Shown: positions 9,314 through 17,553, counted from the first letter of the stretch. The stretch: DNA of 61,601 nucleotides from Candidatus Uhrbacteria bacterium (GCA_003231955.1 QIKL01000063.1:1-61601); one strand, 5' to 3'. Notes: generated by a model not told the origin, from the letters alone. Made by a program: numbers and translations.

Positions 9314-10486
9314 TTAACCAGATGCCTTTGTATCACCAATAATCCGATCTAATGCTTTAAGCGCAACCTTCCCTGGATCGATTATTCCCTCTCCAACAGC
9401 TGCGACCACATTTTCGATTGTTTTCCCAGCATCAACCGCACCAGGCATTTCGGTCGCTTTCACGGATTCGAGCATATAATCGTATGATGCTTGCTGTCCA
9501 TGAAGAGTATTTATTCGGCCTTTCTTTTCCGCAAGCTTCTTATTGATCTCCGACAGCCGCTCGTTAGCATTGGCGAGTCTCTCTGGGTCGTGGCTGTCCG
9601 CAAGCGTGATAATTTCTGCTTCAATGACTTTTTTTTCTTCCTCAAGTTTCCGAAGCTCTGACATCCCCGTCCGTATTTCCTTTTCATTCTCCAGAGCGGC
9701 AATTTCAAGACTCAACCGTTCAACTTCCCTACGCTGCCTTTCTCCAAGGTTAGACATCATCTGAAATATTTTGGACAAATTCCGTTTCGTCGCAAGAAGC
9801 TCTAAGAGTTTCTTGTCATACACCTCGGACTGACCGTTGAGCTTTGCCTGATTCATTTCACGATCAATCTCCGATGCCTCGGCGCGAAGATTCTTGATCT
9901 CCGCACTCTCTGGCGTCTCTGACTCTTCTTGTGTCTTTTTCTTTGCCTCGTCCGTCACATCCACTTCTGATTCTAATGTGGCCATTACCTCTTCGGACGT
10001 GCCCATCGTGGCACCGTTAGCAAATTCATTTTTATTATTTGAAACTTCCGCCTGAATTTCCTCATCAGGCGCTTCAACCTTTTGTGAATCATCTACAGCC
10101 TCTTCGCCGAGTGAAATAATTTTTATCGGCTCGATTTTTTCTGAATCTTTTGGCAACGTCTCGCCGATCGAGATCACCCGTATCGGCTCGATTTTTACTC
10201 CGCCATCTACAATCTGATCAATTTCCTGCTCCGCTGCCTTGGCTATTATCGATAATTCTTCATGCGTATGTGCCGTAATCTCTGCAGCCTGTGATGTAAT
10301 TTCTGTCTCGCCCGCCACGTGTGCAAAGAGATCAATACGGGATCCCGCCTCTTTGGAGTTCTGTTCGATATACGACTTAGCCGTTTCTGATTCAGAGCTC
10401 ACAAGCTCCAAACGCGGACGCTTTTCTGGAGGACGCGAAACTTCGGCGCCGTTAAGCTCTTGTGCAGTGGACGATTCTTGTGACAT
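9314..10486 (-). CDS. Glu-rich coiled-coil hypothetical protein
   Basis: I do not recognise a family. The 390-residue product is acidic and low in complexity. Residues about 70-120 hold two copies of a KIEPI(R/K)(V/I)IS(I/L)GE unit about 20 residues apart. The middle and C-terminal parts (about 200-340) have the heptad-like Leu/Glu/Lys/Arg pattern of a long coiled coil. There is no membrane segment or signal peptide. The ATG at 10486 (MSQESS) is preferred over a longer frame, because the extension would run through the short divergent spacer to rel. It is convergent with topA. Confidence 0.6.
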   Translation of the reverse strand: MSQESSTAQELNGAEVSRPPEKRPRLELVSSESETAKSYIEQNSKEAGSRIDLFAHVAGETEITSQAAEITAHTHEELSIIAKAAEQEIDQIVDGGVKIEPIRVISIGETLPKDSEKIEPIKIISLGEEAVDDSQKVEAPDEEIQAEVSNNKNEFANGATMGTSEEVMATLESEVDVTDEAKKKTQEESETPESAEIKNLRAEASEIDREMNQAKLNGQSEVYDKKLLELLATKRNLSKIFQMMSNLGERQRREVERLSLEIAALENEKEIRTGMSELRKLEEEKKVIEAEIITLADSHDPERLANANERLSEINKKLAEKKGRINTLHGQQASYDYMLESVKATEMPGAVDAGKTIENVVAAVGEGIIDPGKVALKALDRIIGDTKASG

Positions 10487-10571
10487 ACATATACTTAATA
10501 ATAGTGTAGCAGAACGTGGATGGAGTTGCCAGTATCCAGAAGTCGGCATAACATAAAAAAATCCACTATCT

Positions 10572-12068
10572 ATGGCACAAATTGATACCCTGATCGACCG
10601 TGTTCGATCCTATGATCCCGACGCCAACATGGAAGAGATCCGGGCGGCGTATGTCTTTGCCGAAGAAGCGCACCGCGGACAAAAACGTGCGAGTGGAGAG
10701 CCATACATCACCCACCCACTAGCTGCTGCTGAAATACTTGTAAAAATGAAACTGCCGCCCGTCATCATTGAAGCATCACTTCTGCACGACGTTCCAGAGG
10801 ATACAAACCGAACACTCGATGAGATCCGTACGCAATTCGGTGATGAGGTCGCAAAACTCGTCGGAGGCATCACAAAACTTGGCAAGATCAAATATCGCGG
10901 AATGGAACGATATATTGAGAACCTTCGAAAAATGTTCCTTGCTATCTCAGAAGACGTTCGAGTCGTCATTATTAAATTTGCGGACCGTTTACACAATCTG
11001 GAGACCCTTGATGTTCTTCCTCCAAAAAAACAGTACCGTATTGCGCTCGAGAGCCTCGAAATCTACGCGCCAATCGCGAATCGACTTGGTATGGGCGAAA
11101 TGAAAGGACGTCTGGAGGATGCCGCTTTCCGCTATGTCCTGCCAAAAGAATATGAATGGACGCAGAACCTCGTGCAAAACACACTCACGCGGCGCGAAGG
11201 CTATCTTGAGCGGATCATGACGCAAACTCGTAAAGACCTACAAGAGCTTGATCTCAGTATCGTGGACGTCCATGGACGTACAAAGCATCTCTACTCGCTC
11301 TACAAAAAACTTCTTAAGAATGACCGGAATATATCGCGAGTCTACGATATCATTGCAACTCGTGTCATCGTACCGACCGTCGCCGATTGTTATGCAGCTC
11401 TCGGTGTTATTCATGGCCGTTGGACGCCGCTCAAGGGCCGCATTAAGGATTATATTGCCCAACCAAAACCCAACGGATACCGTTCTCTCCACACGACCGT
11501 ATTCTGTGAGGACGGCGAAATCGTTGAATTCCAAATCCGCACGACAAAGATGCACCATGATGCGGAGTTCGGCATTGTCTCGCACTGGTCGTACGACGAA
11601 CAAAAAGGAAAAAGGCTATACAATGGATCCACACCAAAAATCGACTGGGTAGGACAGCTTGCGGAGACACAAAAGGAACTTTCGAATAAGAAAAAATATC
11701 TCCGGTCACTTGAAGAGATTAAGATTGATATTTTTAATGACCGTATCTTTGTGTTTACCCCGCAGGGCGATGTGCTGGATCTACCTGAAGATTCCACCCC
11801 CGTCGACGTAGCTTATGCAGTTCATACTGATGTCGGCAATACTTGTGCATCTGCGAAAGTTAATAACGAGATAGCTCCGCTAGACCGTATGCTCCGGTCT
11901 GGCGATGTGGTCGAGATCATCACAGATCGCAACCGTAAAGGGCCAAATCCAAACTGGCTCAGTTCTGCAAAGACACGGCACGCACGTGCCAAAATCCGAC
12001 AATTTGCCCGCGCAAGCCTCACATCATGGATCAAAGGCGTGATCCCAGGAAAAATACGGAAGAAATAA
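10572..12068 (+). CDS. Bifunctional (p)ppGpp synthetase/hydrolase, short Rel form
   Basis: Rel-family proteins make and degrade the alarmone (p)ppGpp. The hydrolase domain has HRGQKRASGEPYITHP, an intact LLHDVPEDT HD motif and FADRLHNLETL. The synthetase domain has YDIIATRVIV and GRIKDYIAQPKPNGYRSLHTT. The RxKD signature there is that of bifunctional Rel/SpoT enzymes, as opposed to the ExDD of synthetase-only RelA. A TGS domain follows (about residues 385-450). The protein stops at 498 residues, so the zinc-finger and ACT domains of 700-residue Rel proteins are absent. Its stop abuts the parB stop (12068/12069) with no terminator between. Confidence 0.95.
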   Translation: MAQIDTLIDRVRSYDPDANMEEIRAAYVFAEEAHRGQKRASGEPYITHPLAAAEILVKMKLPPVIIEASLLHDVPEDTNRTLDEIRTQFGDEVAKLVGGITKLGKIKYRGMERYIENLRKMFLAISEDVRVVIIKFADRLHNLETLDVLPPKKQYRIALESLEIYAPIANRLGMGEMKGRLEDAAFRYVLPKEYEWTQNLVQNTLTRREGYLERIMTQTRKDLQELDLSIVDVHGRTKHLYSLYKKLLKNDRNISRVYDIIATRVIVPTVADCYAALGVIHGRWTPLKGRIKDYIAQPKPNGYRSLHTTVFCEDGEIVEFQIRTTKMHHDAEFGIVSHWSYDEQKGKRLYNGSTPKIDWVGQLAETQKELSNKKKYLRSLEEIKIDIFNDRIFVFTPQGDVLDLPEDSTPVDVAYAVHTDVGNTCASAKVNNEIAPLDRMLRSGDVVEIITDRNRKGPNPNWLSSAKTRHARAKIRQFARASLTSWIKGVIPGKIRKK

Positions 12069-12995
12069 TTACTCCCTCGTCACTTTCTTCACGATCGCTT
12101 GGAGATCCTCATCATTAAAAAATGCAATCCGAACCTCGCCCTCACCACGCACACCTCGCTTTACAATAACCTTAGCGCCGAGTGCGCGCCGCATTTGATC
12201 CTCCGCATCGGCGACGTTCGGATCCACAGAAATAGTTTTTCGCGTATGCAAATGCGGTACACGGGCCTCGGTCTGGCGGACAGTAAAATTTCCCTGCACC
12301 ATCGCGTGAAAAAGTGCCATTTGATCTTCTTCCGTCGGTATAGAAAGTAGCGTCCGCGCATTAGAAACAGATATTTTACCTTCAACGAGGACATTTTGGA
12401 TCGCATCTGGAAGTTGGAGTAGACGGATAATATTCGCGACCTGCGGGCGACTTTTACCGACGCGCCGTCCGACTTCCTCCTGTGTTAAATTAAATTCGTC
12501 CTGTAGACGGAGATATGATCGCGCTTCTTCAAGGGGGTTCAAATCCTGACGCTGAACATTTTCGATAATTGCAATTTCAAGTTTTTGCTGATCGGTCGCA
12601 GTACGAATAATAGCAGGGACAGTTAAAAGTCCAGCAATCTTGGACGCTCGGAGACGACGCTCCCCCACTATAAGTTCATAACGACCATCTGGTGCCGGTG
12701 TGACCACAATCGGCTGAATTACACCATGCTCTTTGATTGATTCGATAAGGTCCTCAAGCTGAGCATGATCAAAATGCGTACGAGGTTGATGCGGATTCGG
12801 ATCAACCTGATCGACTAAAATCTGCCGTACCTCGCTCGTATTATTAGGATGACGGTCTTGTGCATCCGTAGCATACGGCGTGTGATGTGCATCCTGCCCG
12901 CTAGCCACAGATGAGGCACTGGAATCTATCGTTTGCGGTTTCGGTGGAATAAGTGCACCCAGCCCTCTTCCCAACCCTGATTGACGTCCAATCAT
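12069..12995 (-). CDS. parB: Chromosome partitioning protein ParB (Spo0J)
   Basis: ParB binds parS sites and spreads as a CTP-dependent clamp. The 308-residue protein has a GLGRGLGALIPP start, a disordered linker, then the ParB/Sulfiredoxin-like CTPase domain with QPRTHF and the GERRLRASKIAG nucleotide motif. A helix-turn-helix core follows (LTQEEVGRRVGKSRPQVANIIRLL is split over about residues 175-200), with a C-terminal dimerisation segment. Its ATG overlaps the parA TGA (ATGA at 12992-12995), so translation is coupled to parA. I found no perfect parS palindrome in this window. Confidence 0.95.
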   Translation of the reverse strand: MIGRQSGLGRGLGALIPPKPQTIDSSASSVASGQDAHHTPYATDAQDRHPNNTSEVRQILVDQVDPNPHQPRTHFDHAQLEDLIESIKEHGVIQPIVVTPAPDGRYELIVGERRLRASKIAGLLTVPAIIRTATDQQKLEIAIIENVQRQDLNPLEEARSYLRLQDEFNLTQEEVGRRVGKSRPQVANIIRLLQLPDAIQNVLVEGKISVSNARTLLSIPTEEDQMALFHAMVQGNFTVRQTEARVPHLHTRKTISVDPNVADAEDQMRRALGAKVIVKRGVRGEGEVRIAFFNDEDLQAIVKKVTRE

Positions 12996-13771
12996 ACGGT
13001 AATCTGTTCAACTTCGGAATCAAGAATCTCACGTGCGAGACGTTCATATGCCTTAGCGCCTTTAGACGTCGCATCAAACATGACGATGGAGCGTCCAAAC
13101 GAAGGAGCCTCAGCGAGGCGTACGCTACGCGGAATCACGGAACGAAAAATGTTGTTAGGAAAATATTTATATAGCTCCTGCATCACATCGTCCGAAAGTT
13201 TAGTCCGACTGTCATACATCGTAAGAACCGCACCAAGAACACCGACCTCGGGTCGGATCCGCTCGCGAACCAAATTCACGGTTTCCAAGAGCTGACCAAG
13301 GCCTTCAAGCGCGTAGTACTCTGCCTGAACCGGAATAAGGACCTCGTCGGCCGCAACAATCCCATTTAGTGTGATAAGTCCAAGTGTCGGCGGACAATCA
13401 ATGAGAACGTAGTCATAATCATTGCGAACCTCGAGGAGCGAATCAAAAAGTTTAAATTCACGGCGCTCCATGTCAACGAGCTCAATATTGAGTCCAGCCA
13501 ATCCCTGCGTCGCCGGCGCGACATGTAATGTCTCATGTGCCGTCAGCTGGACGATGTCGCGCATCCGCGCAGTCCCGAGGACCGCCTCGTAGACACCACG
13601 CTCAAGATTTCGATGATCAATCCCAAGTCCGGATGTCGCATTAGCTTGTGGGTCAAGATCTATAACAAGGACAAATTTTCCCGCCTCAGCGAGATATGCA
13701 CCAAGGTTTATCGCGGTCGTCGTCTTTCCGACACCGCCTTTTTGATTGACAACAGAAATAATTCGTCCCAT
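12992..13771 (-). CDS. parA: Chromosome partitioning ATPase ParA (Soj)
   Basis: ParA is a deviant-Walker ATPase that moves or separates ParB-bound origins. MGRIISVVNQKGGVGKTTTA contains the signature deviant Walker A motif (KGGVGKTT). DLDPQANATSG and IDCPPTLGLITLNG are the Walker A' and B regions. The 259-residue length is normal. The ATG at 13771 matches the usual start; an upstream frame extension of 11 codons looks spurious. It is first in a parA-parB pair. A GGGTA-GTT-TACCC palindrome (13787-13799) just upstream could be an operator, but this is unproven. Confidence 0.96.
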   Translation of the reverse strand: MGRIISVVNQKGGVGKTTTAINLGAYLAEAGKFVLVIDLDPQANATSGLGIDHRNLERGVYEAVLGTARMRDIVQLTAHETLHVAPATQGLAGLNIELVDMERREFKLFDSLLEVRNDYDYVLIDCPPTLGLITLNGIVAADEVLIPVQAEYYALEGLGQLLETVNLVRERIRPEVGVLGAVLTMYDSRTKLSDDVMQELYKYFPNNIFRSVIPRSVRLAEAPSFGRSIVMFDATSKGAKAYERLAREILDSEVEQITV

Positions 13772-13900
13772 AGACCTAAAATTCGTGGGTAGTTTACCCT
13801 CCAAAACGGGAAAAGAGCAAGAGGTAACAAATACCTAAAAAAATCCCATCTCATAAAACGCAAACTGCATATCCACAGAAACCATTTGTACCTGTACCTC

Positions 13901-13929
13901 TTGTCTTTTTGAGAATATCCGGCTATATT
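13901..13929 (+). promoter_or_regulatory. Candidate promoter of tRNA-Leu
   Basis: TTGTCT at 13901-13906 and TATATT at 13924-13929 are separated by 17 bases. The predicted start near 13936 leaves about 63 bases of leader before the tRNA. Confidence 0.45.
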
Positions 13930-13998
13930 CCGCCCATTCGCGATTGCACATAGAAAATTCTAGTAAGAGAGATCCTAAGTACTAGCTAATATAAACAA

Positions 13999-14085
13999 GG
14001 GCGAGTGGCGGAACTGGTAGACGCACAGGACTCAAAATCCTGCGACCGTAAGGTCATGAGAGTTCGAGTCTCTCCCCGCCCACCA
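13999..14085 (+). tRNA. tRNA-Leu (anticodon CAA)
   Basis: A class II tRNA with a long variable arm and encoded CCA. The anticodon stem CAGGA/TCCTG encloses CTCAAAA, giving anticodon CAA. The T arm is GAGAG-TTCGAGT-CTCTC. The acceptor GGGCGAG pairs with CCCGCCC except for an A6/C67 mismatch, which is unusual. Discriminator A73 is as expected for leucine. Confidence 0.95.
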
Positions 14086-14466
14086 ATACAGAACGAATCA
14101 GTTGAAAACCAACGATGGAATGAGCAGCGTTTCGCGCCGCCCTGAAATGGTTAGAAAAATTCCAAAAAGTCAAATTGTGATGCAATTATACGACTTCACT
14201 TGAACATATTTCGGATAAAACGTCTGACGCGCGCGAAACATATAGTAACTCCGAATAAAATCATATCCTTATTTTTCAAAAACCAACACCAGTATATTTG
14301 GGAAATTATTAAAAAATCCCTGCAATTTTCGTATCAAGTTTTGGATCAAATTTGAATCACTGTATCTTTTCCGTTTCAATATCTTGTTTAGTGCTTCTAT
14401 CCTTCCCCGTATCAAATATGTTTGCCTGTTTAGTATTTTTTCTCTCATATTATTCATCTCCCTTAT

Positions 14467-14483
14467 ACAAAGGCGTGCTTTGT
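14467..14483 (+). repeat. Left hairpin repeat flanking the REP-associated transposase
   Basis: ACAAAGGCGTGCTTTGT forms a 6-bp stem (ACAAAG/CTTTGT) with loop GCGTG. It is the exact reverse complement of the repeat at 15155-15171, and both are preceded on the top strand by an AT-rich TATA-like tract. Such hairpins are the expected substrates of REP-associated Y1 transposases. Confidence 0.75.
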
Positions 14484-14500
14484 GAACACTAAGATTGTTA

Positions 14501-15115
14501 TTATTCAAACTTAAATTCTCTTAATTTCTTGTTTATTCTTAATACAGGAAGTGCATCATCAAAAAACTTTTTAATCCCATGCAAGTCTTTCAATTTCTCA
14601 AAAATAAAACTTTTGTCACAAAATCCATTTAGCATACCTATTATCTCTCGATAACTACTCCATTCATACTTGGTTATATTATCTACAAATTTATCAATAA
14701 CAGGATTTAAATTTATATAAGCTTGTATCCATAATAACTGTTCATCATCTTCTATATTTACCTGTTTAAACCTATCTTGAAAAACATGCCCTACCTTTTT
14801 ATATTTTTTATTAAAATATTTAGAATAACTTGTGCACACTCTTAGTAAGAATTTTTGCACGGGATATTCTTTATTTTGTCGTAATAATAGATGAAAATGA
14901 TTGGGCATTAAACAATATGAAAATATAGAGAATGATCCTTCTGGCAAAGGTCTCATTCTTTTAAGTGTCTCATCTGGAAAAAGATTTTGTTTTAATTTTA
15001 AAAGAAAAAATTTATAATCTTCATTATCCAAAAATATATTTTGCATTCCATTCCCACGATTAAAAAGATGAAAATATCCACCCTCACCAGTTAATTTATA
15101 ATCTCGTTTATTCAT
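14501..15115 (-). CDS. REP-associated Y1/HUH transposase (RAYT, IS200/IS605-like superfamily)
   Basis: The 204-residue protein begins with a GGYFHLFNRGN strand, carries the HUH pair in LMPNHFHLLLR (His73 and His75), and continues with the NKKYKKVGHVFQDRFK and WIQAYINLNPV segments typical of Y1_Tnp-domain RAYT proteins. These enzymes nick and rejoin single-stranded hairpins through a tyrosine. The gene is much richer in A+T than the par, rel and ribosomal genes around it, which suggests acquisition. Inverted hairpin repeats lie about 18 bases past its stop and 40 bases before its start. It looks intact, so it may still be active. Confidence 0.9.
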   Translation of the reverse strand: MNKRDYKLTGEGGYFHLFNRGNGMQNIFLDNEDYKFFLLKLKQNLFPDETLKRMRPLPEGSFSIFSYCLMPNHFHLLLRQNKEYPVQKFLLRVCTSYSKYFNKKYKKVGHVFQDRFKQVNIEDDEQLLWIQAYINLNPVIDKFVDNITKYEWSSYREIIGMLNGFCDKSFIFEKLKDLHGIKKFFDDALPVLRINKKLREFKFE

Positions 15116-15154
15116 ATATTTTTACTTTTATTTTTGCATACAACCTTAGTATAT

Positions 15155-15171
15155 ACAAAGCACGCCTTTGT
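15155..15171 (-). repeat. Right hairpin repeat flanking the REP-associated transposase
   Basis: ACAAAGCACGCCTTTGT is the perfect 17-base inverse of the repeat at 14467-14483. Together they enclose the transposase gene as an inverted pair of short REP-like hairpins. Confidence 0.75.
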
Positions 15172-15187
15172 TTTATGCATTGTATTT

Positions 15188-15218
15188 TTTGTATTTAAAT
15201 ACTACTATAGTATACAAA
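15188..15218 (+). promoter_or_regulatory. Overlapping palindromes upstream of the DoxX-like gene
   Basis: ATACTA-CTA-TAGTAT (15199-15213) is a perfect dyad five codons' length from the ATG at 15223. A wider pair TTTGTAT/ATACAAA (15188-15194 and 15212-15218) overlaps it. The AT-rich region also contains TATAGT, so a repressor site over a promoter is plausible. The binding protein is unknown. Confidence 0.3.
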
Positions 15219-15222
15219 TACT

Positions 15223-15726
15223 ATGAAACAAAATAAAAATAAACCATTTGCAATCCTCCGTATTATTTTTGGATGTATATGGCTCATTGATGCCTCTTTC
15301 AAATGGAGTCCCACATTTATAAATAACTTCTCTCATTATTTAATTGAAGGAGCACAGGGACAACCCGCCATTGTACAAGCATGGATAAATTTTTGGTTGC
15401 ATACGATATCTGTGAATCCAAACTTCTTTGCTATTGTTGTCGCTGTTGCGGAAACAGCAATTGCCCTTGGGCTTATTTTCGGTTTTTTTACCAGAACAGC
15501 AATGGCAGGTGGCATTGCACTTGCATTTGTCATTTGGTCAACCGCCGAAGGTTTCGGTGGACCTTACATATCCGGTTCAACCGACGTTGGAACGGCAATC
15601 ATCTACATAATAGTTTTTGTAGCGCTATGGTTTGGTAAAAGTTGGGAGTATTACAGTATTGACAACTTCATCACAAAATGGCGCATGCGCCCTACTCTCA
15701 AAAAATCATCAAGAATATCTTTGTAG
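15223..15726 (+). CDS. DoxX-like integral membrane protein
   Basis: The 167-residue protein has four predicted membrane helices, an ILRIIFGCIWLIDASFKW start and the AETAIALGLIFGFFTRTAMAGG block typical of DoxX/thiosulfate:quinone oxidoreductase small-subunit relatives. Family members sit in the cytoplasmic membrane and are linked with redox or sulfur metabolism, but the reaction here cannot be deduced. It is AT-rich like the transposase next to it and stands alone, so it may belong to the same acquired island. Confidence 0.8.
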   Translation: MKQNKNKPFAILRIIFGCIWLIDASFKWSPTFINNFSHYLIEGAQGQPAIVQAWINFWLHTISVNPNFFAIVVAVAETAIALGLIFGFFTRTAMAGGIALAFVIWSTAEGFGGPYISGSTDVGTAIIYIIVFVALWFGKSWEYYSIDNFITKWRMRPTLKKSSRISL

Positions 15727-15953
15727 CGATGTATTTTTGCTCTAATACGGCCTCATCTAAAGCGACAATTATTTAGTCAACATAAAATTGTTTAGCCTTT
15801 ATAGATATATCGGGATTAAAATTTAAAAATCTTCTTTTTTTATAAAAAAATGAATGCCAGCTTCAAACGTCTTCTACTTGAATCATAACGCATTTTATGA
15901 TACATACAATCTAGTTCATTCTCTGTAAATATAGCCCTACAGGAGGGAGTCGA

Positions 15954-16715
15954 ATGCATCGTCTTGCGTCCGTATTTGCCGCATGTTTGCTTACAAGTTT
16001 CGTGGTAAGTTGTTCTTCAACCGCGATCAAAATAAAGACCTATGGTCTCATGGACAGTGCCGTCGTCTGCACGACCTGCTCACCCGCAAATCTTCATGCG
16101 AAAACCGTTGGAATCATGCGCGCGATGCGTGTCATGATCCAACAGATCGGCGATATACGTCCACGAAATGGAAAGATTACATTTCATCTCGATATGGATA
16201 AAACCTGTTCCGATGCGCTCAAACGTCTAAAAAAAATGGGAGGCACACTGGAAACAATGGGATTTGTACAGTGCGAAAAAGTAAATGGCGTCCCCGATAC
16301 CTGTGATGTTTGCCTCGATGGACACACAAAACAAAACCTTGAAACTGCAAAATCTCTCGCAGGTCAGGTTCTTCCCATCCATGAAGCTGGACATGTCTGG
16401 TGGAAAGGACGAGAAGATTTATACAATGCCGAAGAGCCACTCGTGCAAATGCTGTCGTACACCCTGAGCGGCAATGTAAACTACTGCACAAAATATACAT
16501 GGTCTGGTATCCCGCTCTCCCTCGTCGGAGATCTGTGCCAACGAGGAATTACAAAAAATCAGATCATCCAAATCTACACGTCCTGTGCGGATCGTGCGGA
16601 CCGACTCGGTCGACCATTAACCGAAGAGGAGCTCGTACGAATCGTTTCAAGCGTCGTAGAACAAGATATGCGCCCGTCGTTTATCGATGCTGGAATTATT
16701 ACCAGCGGTACATAA
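15954..16715 (+). CDS. Putative secreted lipoprotein with HExxH zinc-protease motif
   Basis: The 253-residue protein has a signal peptide ending in a lipobox (FVVSC, Cys20) and is therefore probably lipid-anchored outside the membrane. Residues 143-147 read HEAGH, an HExxH metallopeptidase signature, followed by Glu160/Glu161 as possible third metal ligands. The mature part has many cysteines (for example CTTC, CDVC), suggesting disulfides or metal binding. I recognise no named family. Translation should be strong: AGGAGGGAG lies 7-8 bases before the ATG, far better than most genes here. A 12-bp terminator follows at once, so it is a single-gene unit. Confidence 0.7.
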   Translation: MHRLASVFAACLLTSFVVSCSSTAIKIKTYGLMDSAVVCTTCSPANLHAKTVGIMRAMRVMIQQIGDIRPRNGKITFHLDMDKTCSDALKRLKKMGGTLETMGFVQCEKVNGVPDTCDVCLDGHTKQNLETAKSLAGQVLPIHEAGHVWWKGREDLYNAEEPLVQMLSYTLSGNVNYCTKYTWSGIPLSLVGDLCQRGITKNQIIQIYTSCADRADRLGRPLTEEELVRIVSSVVEQDMRPSFIDAGIITSGT

Positions 16716-16724
16716 TCGTCTTCC

Positions 16725-16755
16725 AATCGCCTCGAGCCTTCTCGAGGCGATTTTA
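16725..16755 (+). terminator. Intrinsic terminator of the lipoprotein gene
   Basis: A perfect 12-bp stem AATCGCCTCGAG/CTCGAGGCGATT with loop CCTT begins 10 bases after the stop, and the right arm runs into TTTTA. Confidence 0.85.
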
Positions 16756-16826
16756 TCCGCGTCATATCCCAACTCCACAAAGATTCTATTATATTTTTCC
16801 CTTCCTTTACCATGATCATGTGGACA

Positions 16827-17036
16827 TCATCCTTTTCTCACAAGACTACGATGAAGCAGCCGTCTGACGTGAAAAATTCCAACATCATCGTCAAAATTCT
16901 TGATGATATATCGTAGCACAGTACTCCAGATACGAATTTTACACCGAACTAACAAAAAAAATCTGTGAAACTGATCAGCTCTCTCGCTCCGGTCGCCAGC
17001 CAAGGTATTAAAAACGCCCTTGTCACTTAGATTCAT
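16827..17036 (-). CDS. Small hypothetical protein with strong ribosome-binding site
   Basis: The only support beyond the 69-codon frame is a good Shine-Dalgarno (TGGAGGT) nine bases before the ATG at 17036, preceded by a TTGACA hexamer at 17062-17067. The product is basic, with no membrane segment or known motif (MNLSDKGVF start). It lies opposite the lipoprotein terminator. It could be real or chance. Confidence 0.35.
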   Translation of the reverse strand: MNLSDKGVFNTLAGDRSERADQFHRFFLLVRCKIRIWSTVLRYIIKNFDDDVGIFHVRRLLHRSLVRKG

Positions 17037-17436
17037 GGCTAGTTACCTCCAGTTATTTATTTGTCAAAGAACGAAATTTTGTATCCTCGAGACCTTCCCA
17101 AAGATATTTGAATTTACCATCTCTTTAACTTTTTATAAAAATCCATCGGGGTTTTGGCGAGCGGACAAAAATTGGGGGAGTTTGAGTGAAAAAAATTTCA
17201 GCCCGCGAGCCGAAGCGTGATCCCATTATCCTGCGCAGCAGCGTGTGGAGCTGAGCGAAAAATTTTGTTTTACATCTTTGGCTCCGCGCGTACTTAAAAA
17301 TTTTCTGCGAGGTAGTATCACTTGGCGATATAACGACGGGGCCGGGAGCGTGCGGCATTGTCAGAAATCACCACGCGCTCCGCACGTGCGTCAACCGTTC
17401 CGTTCAAAAAACGTTCGAGCAAAGTCGTATAATTCC
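17037..17436. other. Intergenic region without recognisable gene
   Basis: About 400 bases between the small frame and the tRNA-Met terminator. Both strands carry only short frames with atypical codon use. I see no tRNA, no RNase P or SRP RNA core, and no long helix. It could hold a decayed gene or an unrecognised RNA. Confidence 0.5.
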
Positions 17437-17480
17437 ACCATAAAAAGAGACCGATCTCTTAACCGGTCTCTTTTTATGGT
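17437..17480 (-). terminator. Terminator hairpin of tRNA-Met
   Basis: A perfect 17-bp inverted repeat (ACCATAAAAAGAGACCG at 17437-17453 with its complement at 17464-17480) begins within the encoded CCA end of the tRNA. The A/T-rich outer part gives a U-rich 3' arm for leftward transcription. Confidence 0.75.
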
Positions 17481-17553
17481 ATCGGGGGCCGGAATCGAAC
17501 CGGCGACCTCGGGCTTATGAGTCCCACGCTCTAACCAACTGAGCTACCCCGAC
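17477..17553 (-). tRNA. tRNA with CAT anticodon (elongator Met, or Ile2 if lysidine-modified)
   Basis: The minus strand folds as a cloverleaf with D arm GCTC/GAGC, anticodon loop CTCATAA, T arm GCCGG-TTCGATT-CCGGC, A73 and encoded CCA. Acceptor position 1-72 is a G-U wobble, and the anticodon stem has A31/G39 opposed at the loop. It lacks the initiator C1/A72 mismatch. Met versus Ile2 cannot be settled from the gene alone. Confidence 0.9.

Noticed and set aside
12069-13998. parS site or replication origin near parAB
   Set aside because: No sequence close to TGTTTCACGTGAAACA and no cluster of DnaA boxes or dnaA gene was found; CACGTG occurs at 2203-2209 only with poor flanks.
14269-14508. 79-codon minus-strand frame after the transposase
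   Set aside because: It overlaps the transposase end, contains the left hairpin repeat and has a biased Asn/Lys/Leu/Ile composition from AT-rich DNA; no motif supports it, though a relic gene cannot be excluded.
17245-17520. 91-codon plus-strand frame ending GAGIEPATSGL
   Set aside because: The ending is the well-known translation of an antisense tRNA; it overlaps tRNA-Met and its terminator.
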